Part shown: in pieces, positions 26,840 through 38,572 of the stretch
Layout of the letters: every line of letters begins with the position of its first letter
Numbering within the stretch: position 1 is the stretch's first letter
Origin: Brevibacterium picturae
GTDB taxonomy: Bacteria; Actinomycetota; Actinomycetes; Actinomycetales; Brevibacteriaceae
Assembly: GCF_900105045.1 (NCBI RefSeq)
Contig: NZ_LT629739.1
Span: forward strand, 4,092,001 to 4,156,000
Reading direction: 5' to 3'
DNA length: 64,000 nt
Position numbers and translations under genes: made by a program
The notes under the pieces: generated by a model
What the model saw: the letters and a program-made list of their open reading frames with translations, nothing else
Database searches by the model: none
Told to the model about the DNA's origin: nothing

Positions 26840-29494
26840 ATGAAGACGGCAGAGATCAAACAGCGCTGGTTGGACTACTTCGAAGCGAATGGGCACGCGG
26901 TCGTCCCCTCAGCGTCGGTGATCAGCTCCGACCCATCGATCCTGTTCAACATAGCGGGAATGGTGCAGTTCATCCCGTACCTCACAGGTCGTGAGCCTGC
27001 CCCGTTCAATCGCGCCACGAGCGTACAGAAGTGCGTGCGCACCGGCGACATCGAAGAGGTCGGCAAGACCACCCGCCACGGCACCTTCTTCCAGATGAAT
27101 GGCAACTTCTCATTCGGTGACTACTTCAAACGCGATGCCATTCGCTTCGCCTGGGGTCTGCTGACGAACTCCGTGGAAGACGGCGGGTTCGGCTTCGATA
27201 AGAATCTGCTGTGGGCGACAGTCCACGAGGACGACATCGAAACCATCGACCTGTGGCTCGACGAGACCTCGATTCCACGTGAGCGCATCCAGCCGCGCGA
27301 CAACGAGGACAACTTCTGGCACACCGGACAGCCCGGCCCCGGCGGCTACTGCTCCGAGATCTACTTCGACCGCGGTCCCGAATACGGCCTCGAGGGCGGA
27401 CCTGTGGCCGATGAGGATCGCTATATCGAGATCTGGAACCTCGTGTTCATGGAATTCGAACTCAGCGAAGTCCGATCCAAGGTCGACTTCGACATCGCCG
27501 GCGAACTCCCCGCGAAGAACATCGACACCGGCATGGGACTCGAACGCGTCGCCTTCCTGCTCCAGGGCGTTGAGAACATGTATGAGATCGACGAGGTCTT
27601 CCCCGTCATCGAGGCCGCCAGCCGACTCTCGGGGCACCAGTACGGTGCCGATCACAATGCCGACGTGCAGATGCGCGTCGTGGCCGATCACGTGCGCTCG
27701 TCCCTCATCATCATCGGCGACGGCGTCCGACCCGGCAACGAAGGCCGCGGCTACATCCTCCGCCGCCTGCTGCGCCGTGCAGTGCGCGCCATGCGCCTCC
27801 TCGGCGTGACCAGCGAAGTCCTGCCCGAACTGCTGCCGGTGTCCATGGAATCGATGAAACTGTCCTACCCGGAACTGGAGGTCGACTTCGATCGCATCTC
27901 CCGCATCGCGTATGCCGAGGAGAAGGCATTCCTGCGGACTCTGGAATCCGGCACTCAGCTGTTCCAGAACGCTGCGGCGTCGCTGCCCGAAACGGACAGG
28001 ACACTCAGCGGCGACGTCGCATTCGCCCTGCACGACACCCACGGTTTCCCGATCGACCTGACGTTGGAAATGGCCTCCGAACAAGGTGTCCACGTCGACG
28101 AGGAGGGCTTCCGGGCCCTGATGAGCGAACAGCGGACCCGCGCGAAGGCCGACGCAAAGGCGAAGAAGGGCGGGGGACATGCCGATCTCTCCGCCTATTC
28201 CGCGCTGCTCGACGACGGCGCCTCCGAATTCGTCGGCTACGACAGGCTCGAAGCTGACTCCCGGGTGCGCGGAATCGTCGTCGACGGGCTCGCCCGGGAA
28301 GTCCTGTCACCAGGTCAGAGCGCCGATCTCATCCTCGACCTGACCCCGTTCTACGCCGAGGCCGGCGGACAGCGTGCCGATATCGGCCTCATCAGGGGCC
28401 ATGGCTTCACCGCCCGTGTCCTCGATGTGCAGAATCCCATCAAGGGGCTCCCCGCACACCGGGTGGAAGTCATCGACGGTGAGATCCACGTCGGGGCCGA
28501 GGTCCTGGCCGTCGTCGACCACGACCACCGGTTCCAGGGTTCGCAAGCCCACACCGCTACGCACCTCGTCCATGCCGCACTGCGGGAGATCCTCGGAACT
28601 CACGCCGTCCAGGCCGGTTCGATGAACCAGCCCGGCTACATGCGCTTCGACTACTCGTTCCCCGAAGCCCCGAGCGCCCAGATGCGGGCGGAGATCGAAG
28701 ACGTCGCCAACCTCGCCGTCCGCTCGAACTACGAGGTCGGCACCGAATTCCTGCCGTTCGAAGACGCCCGAAAATCTGGTGCGATGGCACTCTTCGGCGA
28801 GAAGTACCCGAACATCGTGCGCGTCGTCGACATCGGCGGACCGTTCTCCCGTGAACTCTGTGGAGGCACCCACGTCGGAGCCTCGTCCGAGGTCGGACCG
28901 ATCTCCGTGCTGTCCGAAGCCTCCGTGGGCTCGGGCGTACGCCGCATCGAGGCGGCCGTGGGCATGGATGCCTTCCGCTCACTGGCCGCAGAACGCAGCA
29001 TCGTGTCCTCGCTGTCCGACATGCTCAAAGTGCCGGGAACAGACGTGAAAGAACGCGTCGGGGACCTGATGAGCAAGCTCAAGGACGCGGAGAAGGAGAT
29101 TGCACGACTGAACTCCCAACAGCTCCTTGCCTCGGCCGGAAAGTTCCTCGACAACGCCCAGACCGTGGGATCGACCCTGTTCGTCGTCGCCGAACTCGGT
29201 GCGGTCTCGAACGCCGGAGACATCCGCACCGTCGTCACCGACCTGCGCAGCCGAGTCTCCGATCGCAGCGCCGTCGTCCTGGGAATCGGGACGAGTAACG
29301 CAAAACCCGTCGTCGTCATCGCCACGACCTCTTCCGCACGGGAGGAAGGTCACCAGGCCGGCAAGCTCGTGTCCCTGGCCTGCGGCGAGCTCGGCGGAGG
29401 TGGCGGCGGAAAGCCCGATCTCGCCCAGGGCGGCGGCAGCGACGAATCCGCAATCCCCGCTGCCATCGGAGCGGTCAAGGCAGCTCTCCAATGA
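26840..29494 (+). CDS. alaS: Alanyl-tRNA synthetase
   Basis: 884 residues, class II. ATG 26840 follows GAAAGG. The catalytic core has motif 1-2 features (SSDPSILFNIAGMVQF, RHGTFFQMNGNFSFGDYFK) and motif 3 GRGYILRRLLRRAVR. The editing domain carries zinc ligands in QAHTATHLVHAALRE (HxxxH) and ELCGGTHV (Cys and His), so mischarged Ser/Gly-tRNA-Ala can be cleared. The C-terminal oligomerisation/C-Ala domain is Gly-rich (GGGGGGKPDLAQGGG). It overlaps ruvX by 4 nt (ATGA), the conserved alaS-ruvX-mltG-aroE order of actinobacteria. Confidence 0.97.
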   Translation: MKTAEIKQRWLDYFEANGHAVVPSASVISSDPSILFNIAGMVQFIPYLTGREPAPFNRATSVQKCVRTGDIEEVGKTTRHGTFFQMNGNFSFGDYFKRDAIRFAWGLLTNSVEDGGFGFDKNLLWATVHEDDIETIDLWLDETSIPRERIQPRDNEDNFWHTGQPGPGGYCSEIYFDRGPEYGLEGGPVADEDRYIEIWNLVFMEFELSEVRSKVDFDIAGELPAKNIDTGMGLERVAFLLQGVENMYEIDEVFPVIEAASRLSGHQYGADHNADVQMRVVADHVRSSLIIIGDGVRPGNEGRGYILRRLLRRAVRAMRLLGVTSEVLPELLPVSMESMKLSYPELEVDFDRISRIAYAEEKAFLRTLESGTQLFQNAAASLPETDRTLSGDVAFALHDTHGFPIDLTLEMASEQGVHVDEEGFRALMSEQRTRAKADAKAKKGGGHADLSAYSALLDDGASEFVGYDRLEADSRVRGIVVDGLAREVLSPGQSADLILDLTPFYAEAGGQRADIGLIRGHGFTARVLDVQNPIKGLPAHRVEVIDGEIHVGAEVLAVVDHDHRFQGSQAHTATHLVHAALREILGTHAVQAGSMNQPGYMRFDYSFPEAPSAQMRAEIEDVANLAVRSNYEVGTEFLPFEDARKSGAMALFGEKYPNIVRVVDIGGPFSRELCGGTHVGASSEVGPISVLSEASVGSGVRRIEAAVGMDAFRSLAAERSIVSSLSDMLKVPGTDVKERVGDLMSKLKDAEKEIARLNSQQLLASAGKFLDNAQTVGSTLFVVAELGAVSNAGDIRTVVTDLRSRVSDRSAVVLGIGTSNAKPVVVIATTSSAREEGHQAGKLVSLACGELGGGGGGKPDLAQGGGSDESAIPAAIGAVKAALQ

Positions 29495-29967
29495 GTTTCC
29501 GCCGAGGCCGACGCTTGGGCCTCGACATCGGTTCGGTGCGCATCGGGGTGGCCAGCAGCGACCCCGACGGCATCCTCGCCACGCCATTGACGGTGGTCCG
29601 TCGGAGTGACGAACCCGCGGCGCTGAAGGCGCTGCGAGAGATCATCGACGAATACGAGCCGATCGAGCTGCTCATCGGCGACCCGAAATCCCTAGACGGA
29701 GCAGCCCGGGCAGCGGCGGCCACCGCACTGGAGTTCGCCCGGCGGATCAGCGTTGCCACCGCGACGCCCATCCGCCTCGTCGATGAGCGCTTCACCACGG
29801 TCGAAGCCCATCACGCCCTGGCAGCCGCCGGGAAGAACTCCCGCCAACGCCGTGAGATCGTTGATGCTCAGGCGGCCGTGATCATCTTGCAGAACGCCCT
29901 CGAATTCGAACACAACACCGGTGCACCCGCCGGTCGAGCTATGCCCGACGAGGAGAGTGAGCAATGA
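29491..29967 (+). CDS. ruvX: Putative pre-16S rRNA nuclease / Holliday junction resolvase-like YqgF (RuvX)
   Basis: A 158-residue RNase H-like fold. It has LGLDIGSVRIGVASSDPDGILATPL (catalytic Asp, two pieces), PIELLIGDPKSLDG, and RLVDERFTTVEA with the conserved DER and a later Asp in REIVDAQAAVIILQ. In E. coli the ortholog trims the 16S rRNA 5' end and in mycobacteria it resolves Holliday junctions; which applies here is not decided by sequence. It overlaps both alaS and mltG by 4 nt. Confidence 0.92.
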   Translation: MSFRRGRRLGLDIGSVRIGVASSDPDGILATPLTVVRRSDEPAALKALREIIDEYEPIELLIGDPKSLDGAARAAAATALEFARRISVATATPIRLVDERFTTVEAHHALAAAGKNSRQRREIVDAQAAVIILQNALEFEHNTGAPAGRAMPDEESEQ

Positions 29968-31106
29968 GCCCGTTCCCAGGTGAGTTCTCGGAGAACGAAG
30001 GGCTGACCCGGTCCGACCTCAAAGCCAGGAAGCACCGGCGGATGATGCGCAGGCGCCGGACGACGGCCATCGTCGTCATCTGCGTGCTCGTCTTCGGCAT
30101 CGGAGGATTCTTCGGCGTCAGAGCCGCTGGCGGAGTCTTCGACGATCTGTTCGGCCCCAAGGGCGATTACGAAGGCGCGGGCACCAGTGAGGTCTCCATC
30201 GAGATCCCGCCGGGGGCTTCGGCACGCTCCGTGGCCAACCAGCTCGTCAAGGCCGGTGTGATCATGAACTCCGAACCGTTCCTCGACGAGGTCGAACGTC
30301 GCGACGTCACGATCCAGGCCGGACCGATCATCCTGCGGGAGAAGATGAGCTCCAAGGCTGCTGTGGAAGCGCTCGTCAATCCGATCAAGCCTCCCAAGAT
30401 CACGATTGCCGAGGGGCGGCAGATCAAACAGATCAAGGCCAAGATGGTTGAGTCTGGGATGAAGGCCGAAGAGGTTGACAAGGCCATCGACGACAAGACT
30501 CCGAAGGACTACGGTCTCGACGTCGAAGCCCCCAGCCTCGAAGGATATCTGTATCCGGCCACCTACAACCTCAACCAGAACAAAACCGCCGAGGACATCG
30601 TGTCCGAAATGGTCGACAAAACGAAGCGGGAGATCGAGAAAGCCGACATCGACCTCGATGACGCCAATCGGATCATGACATTGGCCAGCCTCGTCGAAAT
30701 CGAATCGCCCGGTGACGAAGAGGTGCGGAAGAAGGTTGCACGAGTCTTCCTCAACCGTATTTCGGAGGAGTCGAGGACCGGCAGACTGCTCCAATCCGAT
30801 GCGACCGTGGCCTACATCCACGGTGCCCGCAGCGACCTGACGACAACGAAGAAGGAACGCGAATCCGACAGCCCGTACAACACGTACAAGAAGAAAGGGC
30901 TGCCTCCGGGGCCGATCAATTCACCCAGCTCCGGTGCCGTCGACGCGGCACTGAATCCGACCAAGGGAGACTGGCAGTTCTTCGTGGCCACGAACCCGGA
31001 CACAGGCGAAACCAAGTTCGCCAAGACCTTCGAGGAACATAAGAAGAACGTCGAGATCTACCGGGAGTGGCTCAAACAGCACGGAGAGGACAACGGCGAC
31101 ACATGA
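29964..31106 (+). CDS. mltG: Endolytic murein transglycosylase MltG
   Basis: A membrane-anchored enzyme that cleaves nascent peptidoglycan strands. It is 380 residues: a cytoplasmic basic N-terminus (KARKHRRMMRRRRTT), one TM helix at about 35-57, a LysM-like region, and the YceG domain with the catalytic Glu in MTLASLVEIES and the signature LLQSDATVAYIHGA and LPPGPINSPS. ATG 29964 overlaps ruvX and the stop overlaps aroE. Confidence 0.94.
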   Translation: MSPFPGEFSENEGLTRSDLKARKHRRMMRRRRTTAIVVICVLVFGIGGFFGVRAAGGVFDDLFGPKGDYEGAGTSEVSIEIPPGASARSVANQLVKAGVIMNSEPFLDEVERRDVTIQAGPIILREKMSSKAAVEALVNPIKPPKITIAEGRQIKQIKAKMVESGMKAEEVDKAIDDKTPKDYGLDVEAPSLEGYLYPATYNLNQNKTAEDIVSEMVDKTKREIEKADIDLDDANRIMTLASLVEIESPGDEEVRKKVARVFLNRISEESRTGRLLQSDATVAYIHGARSDLTTTKKERESDSPYNTYKKKGLPPGPINSPSSGAVDAALNPTKGDWQFFVATNPDTGETKFAKTFEEHKKNVEIYREWLKQHGEDNGDT

Positions 31107-32056
31107 CGATCTCGGCTGCGGTGCTCGGATCCCCGATCGCCCACTCCAAGTCGCCGCTGCTTCACCGTGCGGCGTTCCGGGCACTGGGACTCCACGGCAG
31201 CGAATACGCCAGCTTCGACCTCGGCGCCGACGATCTCGAAGCCTTTCTCGCAACTCACGGGACGCAAGTCGGATTCTCCCTGACGATGCCGTTGAAGGAA
31301 CGGCTCGTCGAACTTGCCCGCGCCCACGAATGGGAACTCGATGACACGGCCGGACTGACCGGAGCGGCGAACACCCTTGTCCGCAGGGACGGAGCGACGT
31401 CGGTGGCCAACACCGACGTGCAGGGAATCGTGCGCGCGATGGCCCCAGGTCTGAGCACCTGTCGGGAGGCGGCCGTGACCGCTGGGATATCGGCGATGGC
31501 CGTGGGTCTCGGTGCGAGCGCGGGCGTCAACACGGCCGACAGTGACGGTGCCGAGAGGGCCACCATTCTCGGAGCCGGGGCGACCGCGGCCTCGGCACTG
31601 GTGGCCTGCCATGAACTGGGCATGACCACGGTCGAATTCCTCGTCAGGAATCCCGATCGGGCTCGCCGGGTCCTCGCCCTGAGTCAACGGCTCGGGATGT
31701 CGGCGACCACCGCACCCTTGGACCGCATCGATCCTTCCGCCCTTGTCATCTCCACCCTCCCCGCCGAGGCGGTCCCCGCGCTGCAGTGGTCGCCTGGCTT
31801 CCGCGGAGGAGTGGCCCTCGACGTGGCCTATGCCGCCGAGTCCGGATTTCTCCGCGCCGCCGAAGCTCATGGACTCATCCCGGTCGAGGGCACGGAGATG
31901 CTTGTCGAACAGGCTGTCGCACAGTCGGAGATGTTCATTGCCGCCGGTGACCAGCCGGTGGGGGCACACCTGCCCATGGGTCAGGACCTGCGGGTCGTCA
32001 TCGCGGACGCCATGTATCGAGCACTCGGCGAACAGAGCGCCTCGGCGCAGGACTGA
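31103..32056 (+). CDS. aroE: Shikimate dehydrogenase
   Basis: Reduces 3-dehydroshikimate with NADPH, the fourth step to chorismate. 317 residues from ATG 31103, with GGAGAGGA just upstream and overlap with the mltG stop. Substrate-binding SPIAHSKSPLLH is at the N-terminus; the catalytic Lys is in FSLTMPLKE; GAANTLV and ANTDVQG follow; the NADP-binding loop is GAGATAASA. An Ala/Gly-rich stretch of about 20 residues (TAGISAMAVGLGASAGV) precedes the nucleotide-binding domain and makes the protein longer than the usual 270-290. Confidence 0.92.
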   Translation: MTISAAVLGSPIAHSKSPLLHRAAFRALGLHGSEYASFDLGADDLEAFLATHGTQVGFSLTMPLKERLVELARAHEWELDDTAGLTGAANTLVRRDGATSVANTDVQGIVRAMAPGLSTCREAAVTAGISAMAVGLGASAGVNTADSDGAERATILGAGATAASALVACHELGMTTVEFLVRNPDRARRVLALSQRLGMSATTAPLDRIDPSALVISTLPAEAVPALQWSPGFRGGVALDVAYAAESGFLRAAEAHGLIPVEGTEMLVEQAVAQSEMFIAAGDQPVGAHLPMGQDLRVVIADAMYRALGEQSASAQD

Positions 32057-32074
32057 CGAGGAGGGCGCAGCGCG

Positions 32075-32821
32075 GTGGACACAGACGTTCTGCACGGAAT
32101 GCTCATCGGGCTGTCGATCCTCATCAGCGTCGCTGCAGGGCTGATTCTGGCTCGCACCGCCGCAACATGGCTCGCCGACGATGCCCAGTTCGAGATCATC
32201 TCGCGAGTGCGTCTGGTCCGGGGACCGTGGCTGATGATCGCGAGCATCTGCATCGCCGCCGCCGCAGTGCTGCTCTTTCCCTCCGGGCAGGTGATACCCG
32301 TCGACACCGGGTTCACCGCCTCTGCACCCAACCCGGCCGATATCATCCTGTCGGCGCTGATCCTCGGCGTCGTCGCCGCAGCCACGCCGTTCCTCATCGT
32401 CGTCGACGTCCTCGTCCACCGTCTGCCTGACCGCCTCGTCTACCCGCTCATCGTCATCTGCCTGCTGACCATGGTGCTCGGTACGCTGGTCGGGGAGTCG
32501 AGAATCTGGTTCGTCGGGCTCCTCGCGGGCCTTGGCGCAGCTGCGGCCTTCGCCGTCCTCCACCTGATCGGCAGGCTCATGCGCACGCGGACCATGGGCC
32601 TCGGCGACGTCAAGCTCGCCTTCGTCACCTTCTCCACTGCAGGCCTGTTCGACCACTGGGCTCCGGCACTGACATTCATCATCATGATGTTCATCGCCGG
32701 GATCTGGGCGCTCATCGCCGCCGCGGCGAAACGCAGCCTGAAAGCGACGACGATCGCATTCGGGCCCGCCATGCTTTCCGGAATGTGGTTCGGGTCGGTG
32801 CTTTCGCCATTCCTTTTGTAG
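32075..32821 (+). CDS. A24 family prepilin peptidase-like membrane protein
   Basis: 248 residues with about seven hydrophobic helices. The two catalytic Asp of the A24 aspartyl peptidases are seen in VVDVLVHRLPDRLVYP and in the hallmark GLGDVKLAF. The N-terminal cytoplasmic methylase domain with its Cys motifs is missing, as in short actinobacterial forms. GTG 32075 follows GAGGAGGG. It sits between aroE and aroC, a conserved place in actinobacteria, yet no pilin or tad genes are in this window, so its substrate is unknown. Its stop TAG is part of the aroC -10 box. Confidence 0.88.
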   Translation: MDTDVLHGMLIGLSILISVAAGLILARTAATWLADDAQFEIISRVRLVRGPWLMIASICIAAAAVLLFPSGQVIPVDTGFTASAPNPADIILSALILGVVAAATPFLIVVDVLVHRLPDRLVYPLIVICLLTMVLGTLVGESRIWFVGLLAGLGAAAAFAVLHLIGRLMRTRTMGLGDVKLAFVTFSTAGLFDHWAPALTFIIMMFIAGIWALIAAAAKRSLKATTIAFGPAMLSGMWFGSVLSPFLL

Positions 32822-32824
32822 AAT
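32819..32824 (+). promoter_or_regulatory. -10 box for aroC, likely leaderless
   Basis: TAGAAT, sharing bases with the stop codon of the peptidase gene, lies 7 nt before the aroC ATG and there is no SD. This suggests an internal promoter giving a leaderless aroC mRNA. Confidence 0.45.
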
Positions 32825-32831
32825 CGGTTGA

Positions 32832-34037
32832 ATGTTGAGATGGCTGACTGCAGGCGAATCCCACGGCGAAGCGCTGACAGGGATCATTGAGGGGCTTCCC
32901 GCCCATGTTCCGATCACCAGGGAAGACATTCGCGCGAGCTTGGCTCGACGCAGATTGGGCTACGGCCGTGGAGCGCGAATGAAGTTCGAAGCCGACGAGG
33001 TTCGACTCCTCGGCGGAGTCCGACACGGTCAGACACTGGGTTCACCGGTGGCCGTTGAGGTCGGGAACACGGAATGGCCCAAATGGGAGACCGTGATGAG
33101 CGCGGACCCGATCGACGAGGACGAACTCGCCGGACAGGCCCGCAACGCTCCGCTGACCCGACCACGTCCGGGTCACGCCGACATCGTCGGAATGCAGAAA
33201 TACGGATTCGATGAGGCACGACCGATCCTCGAACGCGCATCCGCACGGGAAACGGCGATGCGCGTCGCCCTGGGCACCATCGCCGCGAACTTCCTCGGCG
33301 AGCTCGGCATCACACTCGTCTCCCACACCGTGGCGATCGGGACCGCCGAGAACGTCGCCGATTCTGCGACCGAGCCCTCACTGCCTCTGGCCTCGGACGT
33401 GGACGCACTCGATGCCGATCCGGTGCGCTGCTTCGACCCGGAGCTGTCCGCACGCATGGTCGCGGAGATCGATACGGCGAAGAAGGCCGGTGACACCCTC
33501 GGCGGAGTCGTCGAGGTCCTCGCCTACGATCTGCCGCCCGGGCTGGGCTCGCATGTCCATTGGGACCGGCGACTCGATTCCCGACTCGCCGGAGCCCTGA
33601 TGGGCATTCAGGCGATCAAGGGCGTCGAGGTCGGCGATGGCTTCCTCACCACGCAGCGCCCGGGATCGGCGGCCCACGACGAGCTCGCCGTGGGCGATGA
33701 CGGCATCCGGCGCGTGAGCAATCGCGCCGGCGGCACCGAGGGTGGAATGTCGACGGGCGGGCCACTGCGAGTCCGGGCGGGCATGAAGCCCATCGCCACG
33801 GTCCCACGGGCTCTGGCGACCGTCGACGTGGCCACAGGCGAATCCGCCAAGGCCAACCACCAGCGTTCGGATGTGTGCGCGGTGCCGGCCTCCGGCGTCG
33901 TCGCCGAGGCGATGGTCGCCCTCGTCCTCGCCGAAGCCGTGGTGGAGAAGTTCGGCGGGGATTCCGTGGCCGAGACCAAACGGAACTTGGATGCCTATGC
34001 GGCCGCCATTCCGGAGAACCTCCGCATCGGCCGATGA
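32832..34037 (+). CDS. aroC: Chorismate synthase
   Basis: Converts EPSP to chorismate using reduced FMN. 401 residues. Family signatures: [19 protein letters not shown] at the start; [15 protein letters not shown]-type reading [27 protein letters not shown]; and [25 protein letters not shown] (two pieces) near residue 290-315. ATG 32832 has no SD, see the -10 box. It overlaps aroK by 4 nt (ATGA). Confidence 0.97.
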   Translation: MLRWLTAGESHGEALTGIIEGLPAHVPITREDIRASLARRRLGYGRGARMKFEADEVRLLGGVRHGQTLGSPVAVEVGNTEWPKWETVMSADPIDEDELAGQARNAPLTRPRPGHADIVGMQKYGFDEARPILERASARETAMRVALGTIAANFLGELGITLVSHTVAIGTAENVADSATEPSLPLASDVDALDADPVRCFDPELSARMVAEIDTAKKAGDTLGGVVEVLAYDLPPGLGSHVHWDRRLDSRLAGALMGIQAIKGVEVGDGFLTTQRPGSAAHDELAVGDDGIRRVSNRAGGTEGGMSTGGPLRVRAGMKPIATVPRALATVDVATGESAKANHQRSDVCAVPASGVVAEAMVALVLAEAVVEKFGGDSVAETKRNLDAYAAAIPENLRIGR

Positions 34038-34657
34038 CTCAACGCCCGCACCCGAAACCGGTTCCACCGTTGGAACCGGTCCCGGCCGCGCAGTCACGCA
34101 TCGTCCTGACCGGGCCGCCCGCCGCCGGCAAATCCACGATCGGTCGGCTCCTGGCCGACCGGCTCGATCTGCCGCTCATCGACACGGATGCGAACATCGT
34201 CGACAAATACGGCGTCATCGCAGAGATCTTCGTCGAGCGCGGTGAGGACCATTTCCGCCGGATCGAGCGCGAGGTCGTCCGGCGTGCCCTGCGTCGCCTT
34301 CTCGACCGCCCGGGAATCGTGTCCCTGGGCGGGGGAGCGATCCTCAATCCGGGTACCCGGGCCCAGCTGGGGCATCCCGCGATCAAGGTCGTGCACATCG
34401 ACATCGATGTCGACACCGTCATGACGCGGCTGAACTCACCTCACAGGCCTCTGCTGCGCGGGGCGGGAACGCCGCTGGAGAACTGGATGGCGCTCGTGAA
34501 CGAGCGTGAGCCGCTCTACGACCAGGTTGCCACCTTCCGTGTCCACGCCTCGAATTCGCATCCGTCGACCATCGTCAACCGCGTCGTCGACGTCCTCACC
34601 GGCCTGCAGCGAGCCGAAGAGTATGCCAAGTACTCGGGTCACGAATCAGAGAGTTAG
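34034..34657 (+). CDS. aroK: Shikimate kinase
   Basis: Phosphorylates shikimate at the 3-hydroxyl with ATP. 207 residues from ATG 34034, overlapping the aroC stop. A Pro-rich N-terminal extension of about 20 residues precedes Walker [10 protein letters not shown]; the shikimate-binding Asp is in LIDTDANIV, with EDHFRRIE and SLGGGAIL following; the lid has LRGAGTP. It is slightly longer than the usual 170-180. Confidence 0.95.
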   Translation: MTQRPHPKPVPPLEPVPAAQSRIVLTGPPAAGKSTIGRLLADRLDLPLIDTDANIVDKYGVIAEIFVERGEDHFRRIEREVVRRALRRLLDRPGIVSLGGGAILNPGTRAQLGHPAIKVVHIDIDVDTVMTRLNSPHRPLLRGAGTPLENWMALVNEREPLYDQVATFRVHASNSHPSTIVNRVVDVLTGLQRAEEYAKYSGHESES

Positions 34658-34737
34658 GCTTGGGGGCGCAACAGGTTCGTAAGTTCAGCCGCCGCGCGCA
34701 TGTCATGCCCGGAGGCAGCAAAGGGGAAAGTGCACGA

Positions 34738-35853
34738 ATGAGTCTCACACGCATCAACGTCGAAGCCGGCGGAAACTACCCGGTTCTCGTGGGGCAGGGG
34801 CTCCTGGGCGAGCTCCCCGAACTTCTCGGCCCACGTGTCGAGAAGGTGCTCGTCATTCATCCCCGAGCCCTGCGGACCACCGGAGAGACGGTCCGCGATG
34901 ACCTGCGTGCAACCGGTTTGGATGCGATCGTGGCAGAGATCCCTGATGCTGAGGAAGCCAAGCATGTCCAGGTCGCCGCGTTCTGCTGGCAGGTGCTCGG
35001 CCAGAGCGACTTCACGCGCACCGACGCCATCATCACAGTCGGCGGGGGAGCGGTCTCCGACCTCGGCGGCTTCGTCGCAGCCACCTGGCTGCGCGGCCTC
35101 TCCGCCATCCACATTCCCACCACGGTCCTCGGCATGGTCGATGCGGCAATCGGCGGCAAAACCGGCATCAACACCGCTGAGGGCAAGAACCTCGTCGGTT
35201 CCTTTCACGCCCCGTCGGGAGTCCTCGTCGACCTCGACACCCTGCAGACATTGCCGGAGAACGAGCTCTTTACCGGCCTCGCCGAGGTGGTCAAGACCGG
35301 CTTCATCGCCGATCCTGCGATCCTTGATCTCGTGAGCAGTCATTCAAAGGCTGAGATCGCCGAGGTGGACGGTCCCGTCCTGCGTGAGCTCATCGAACGT
35401 GCCATCGCCGTCAAGGCCGACGTCGTCGCCGATGACTTCAAGGAGTCCGGACGCCGCGAGATCCTCAACTACGGTCACACCCTGGCCCACGCCATCGAAC
35501 ACAAGGAGCGCTATCAGTGGCGCCACGGCGCTGCGGTGTCCGTAGGCATGGTCTTCGCCGCCGAGGTAGCCGCGATGGTCAAGGGACTTCCCCCCGAGAC
35601 CGTCGACCTGCACCGTGAGCTGCTGACCAAACTGGGTCTGCCCATCACCTACCGAGCCGATGTCTGGCCGCAGCTGCTGGAGACGATGAAGCGGGACAAG
35701 AAGGCACGCGGCTCGATGCTGCGCATGGTGCTACTGGGCGAGGTGGGCTCGCCCGCGACGGTCGAGATTCCCGACGTCTCGATCCTCCACACGGCCTACC
35801 AGGAGGTCGGGGAGGATTCGCCCCGGATCATGCTCGGCACAGACCTGGGCTGA
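34738..35853 (+). CDS. aroB: 3-dehydroquinate synthase
   Basis: An NAD- and metal-dependent cyclase of the shikimate pathway. 371 residues from ATG 34738, supported by AAAGGGGAAAG about 8 nt upstream; a TTG at 34660 would add 26 unconserved residues. It has GGGAVSDLGGFVAATWLRG, the PTTVLGMVDAAIGGKTGIN signature (in two pieces), and metal ligands Glu in GLAEVVKTG, His in LNYGHTLAHAIE, and a later His. No aroQ or aroD lies here. Confidence 0.96.
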   Translation: MSLTRINVEAGGNYPVLVGQGLLGELPELLGPRVEKVLVIHPRALRTTGETVRDDLRATGLDAIVAEIPDAEEAKHVQVAAFCWQVLGQSDFTRTDAIITVGGGAVSDLGGFVAATWLRGLSAIHIPTTVLGMVDAAIGGKTGINTAEGKNLVGSFHAPSGVLVDLDTLQTLPENELFTGLAEVVKTGFIADPAILDLVSSHSKAEIAEVDGPVLRELIERAIAVKADVVADDFKESGRREILNYGHTLAHAIEHKERYQWRHGAAVSVGMVFAAEVAAMVKGLPPETVDLHRELLTKLGLPITYRADVWPQLLETMKRDKKARGSMLRMVLLGEVGSPATVEIPDVSILHTAYQEVGEDSPRIMLGTDLG

Positions 35854-35884
35854 CCCCGAAATAGCAGCGTCTGCATGAGCTTGC

Positions 35885-35890
35885 TAGAAT
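35885..35890 (+). promoter_or_regulatory. -10 box for the efp-nusB transcript
   Basis: TAGAAT lies 6 nt before an in-frame TTG at 35897 and 75 nt before the efp GTG at 35966. Transcription would begin near 35897, giving a 70-nt leader that is itself open in the efp frame. Confidence 0.45.
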
Positions 35891-35965
35891 TGCTGTTTGG
35901 CGAAACTGCCAGACACCCCCGATCACCTCGCGGTGGCCAAGACTGACACGAAGAAGGACGGATTA

Positions 35966-36526
35966 GTGGCTTCAACCAACGACCTGAAGAACGGCCTTGT
36001 GCTCAATATCGACAATCAGCTGTGGCAGGTGCTGGAATTCCAGCATGTCAAGCCCGGCAAGGGTCCGGCATTCGTCCGCACCAAGCTCAAGAACGTGCTC
36101 TCCGGCAAGATCATCGACAAGACGTTCAACGCCGGAACCAAGGTCGAGACAGCCAATGTCGACCGTCGCGACATGCAGTACCTCTACCATGACGGCACCG
36201 ATTACGTCTTCATGGACGCCGAGGACTACGACCAGGTCTCCCTCTCACCAGAGCTCGTCGGCGATGCCGCCAACTACATGCTCGAGAACCAGAACCTGCA
36301 GATCTCCTTCCATGAGGGCACCGCGCTGTCCGTGGAGCTGCCGCCCTCGGTCGAGCTCGTGATCGCCCACACCGATCCGGGACTGCAGGGTGACCGGTCG
36401 ACCGGCGGTTCCAAGCCGGCGACGCTGGAGACGGGGTACGACATCCAGGTGCCGCTGTTCCTCGAAGAGGGCACCAAGGTCAAGGTCGACACCCGCAACG
36501 GCGACTACCTGGGTCGCGTCAAGTAA
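35966..36526 (+). CDS. efp: Translation elongation factor P
   Basis: Relieves ribosome stalling at polyproline. 186 residues from GTG 35966, which has GAAGGAC as SD and starts the conserved [19 protein letters not shown]. The loop that carries the modified residue in other bacteria reads [15 protein letters not shown], with Lys at the tip (the KPGKG Lys). Three beta domains are complete, ending NGDYLGRVK. The frame is open further upstream to a TTG at 35897 that sits at the predicted transcription start, so a 23-residue longer form is possible. It is directly followed by nusB. Confidence 0.95.
   Translation: MASTNDLKNGLVLNIDNQLWQVLEFQHVKPGKGPAFVRTKLKNVLSGKIIDKTFNAGTKVETANVDRRDMQYLYHDGTDYVFMDAEDYDQVSLSPELVGDAANYMLENQNLQISFHEGTALSVELPPSVELVIAHTDPGLQGDRSTGGSKPATLETGYDIQVPLFLEEGTKVKVDTRNGDYLGRVK

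Positions 36527-38564
<2,038 letters not shown>

Positions 38565-38572
<8 letters not shown>

Noticed and set aside
31058-32929. Minus-strand open frame of 623 codons opposite aroE and the prepilin peptidase
   Set aside because: His/Asp/Arg-rich shadow; no recognisable motif and it spans two real genes.
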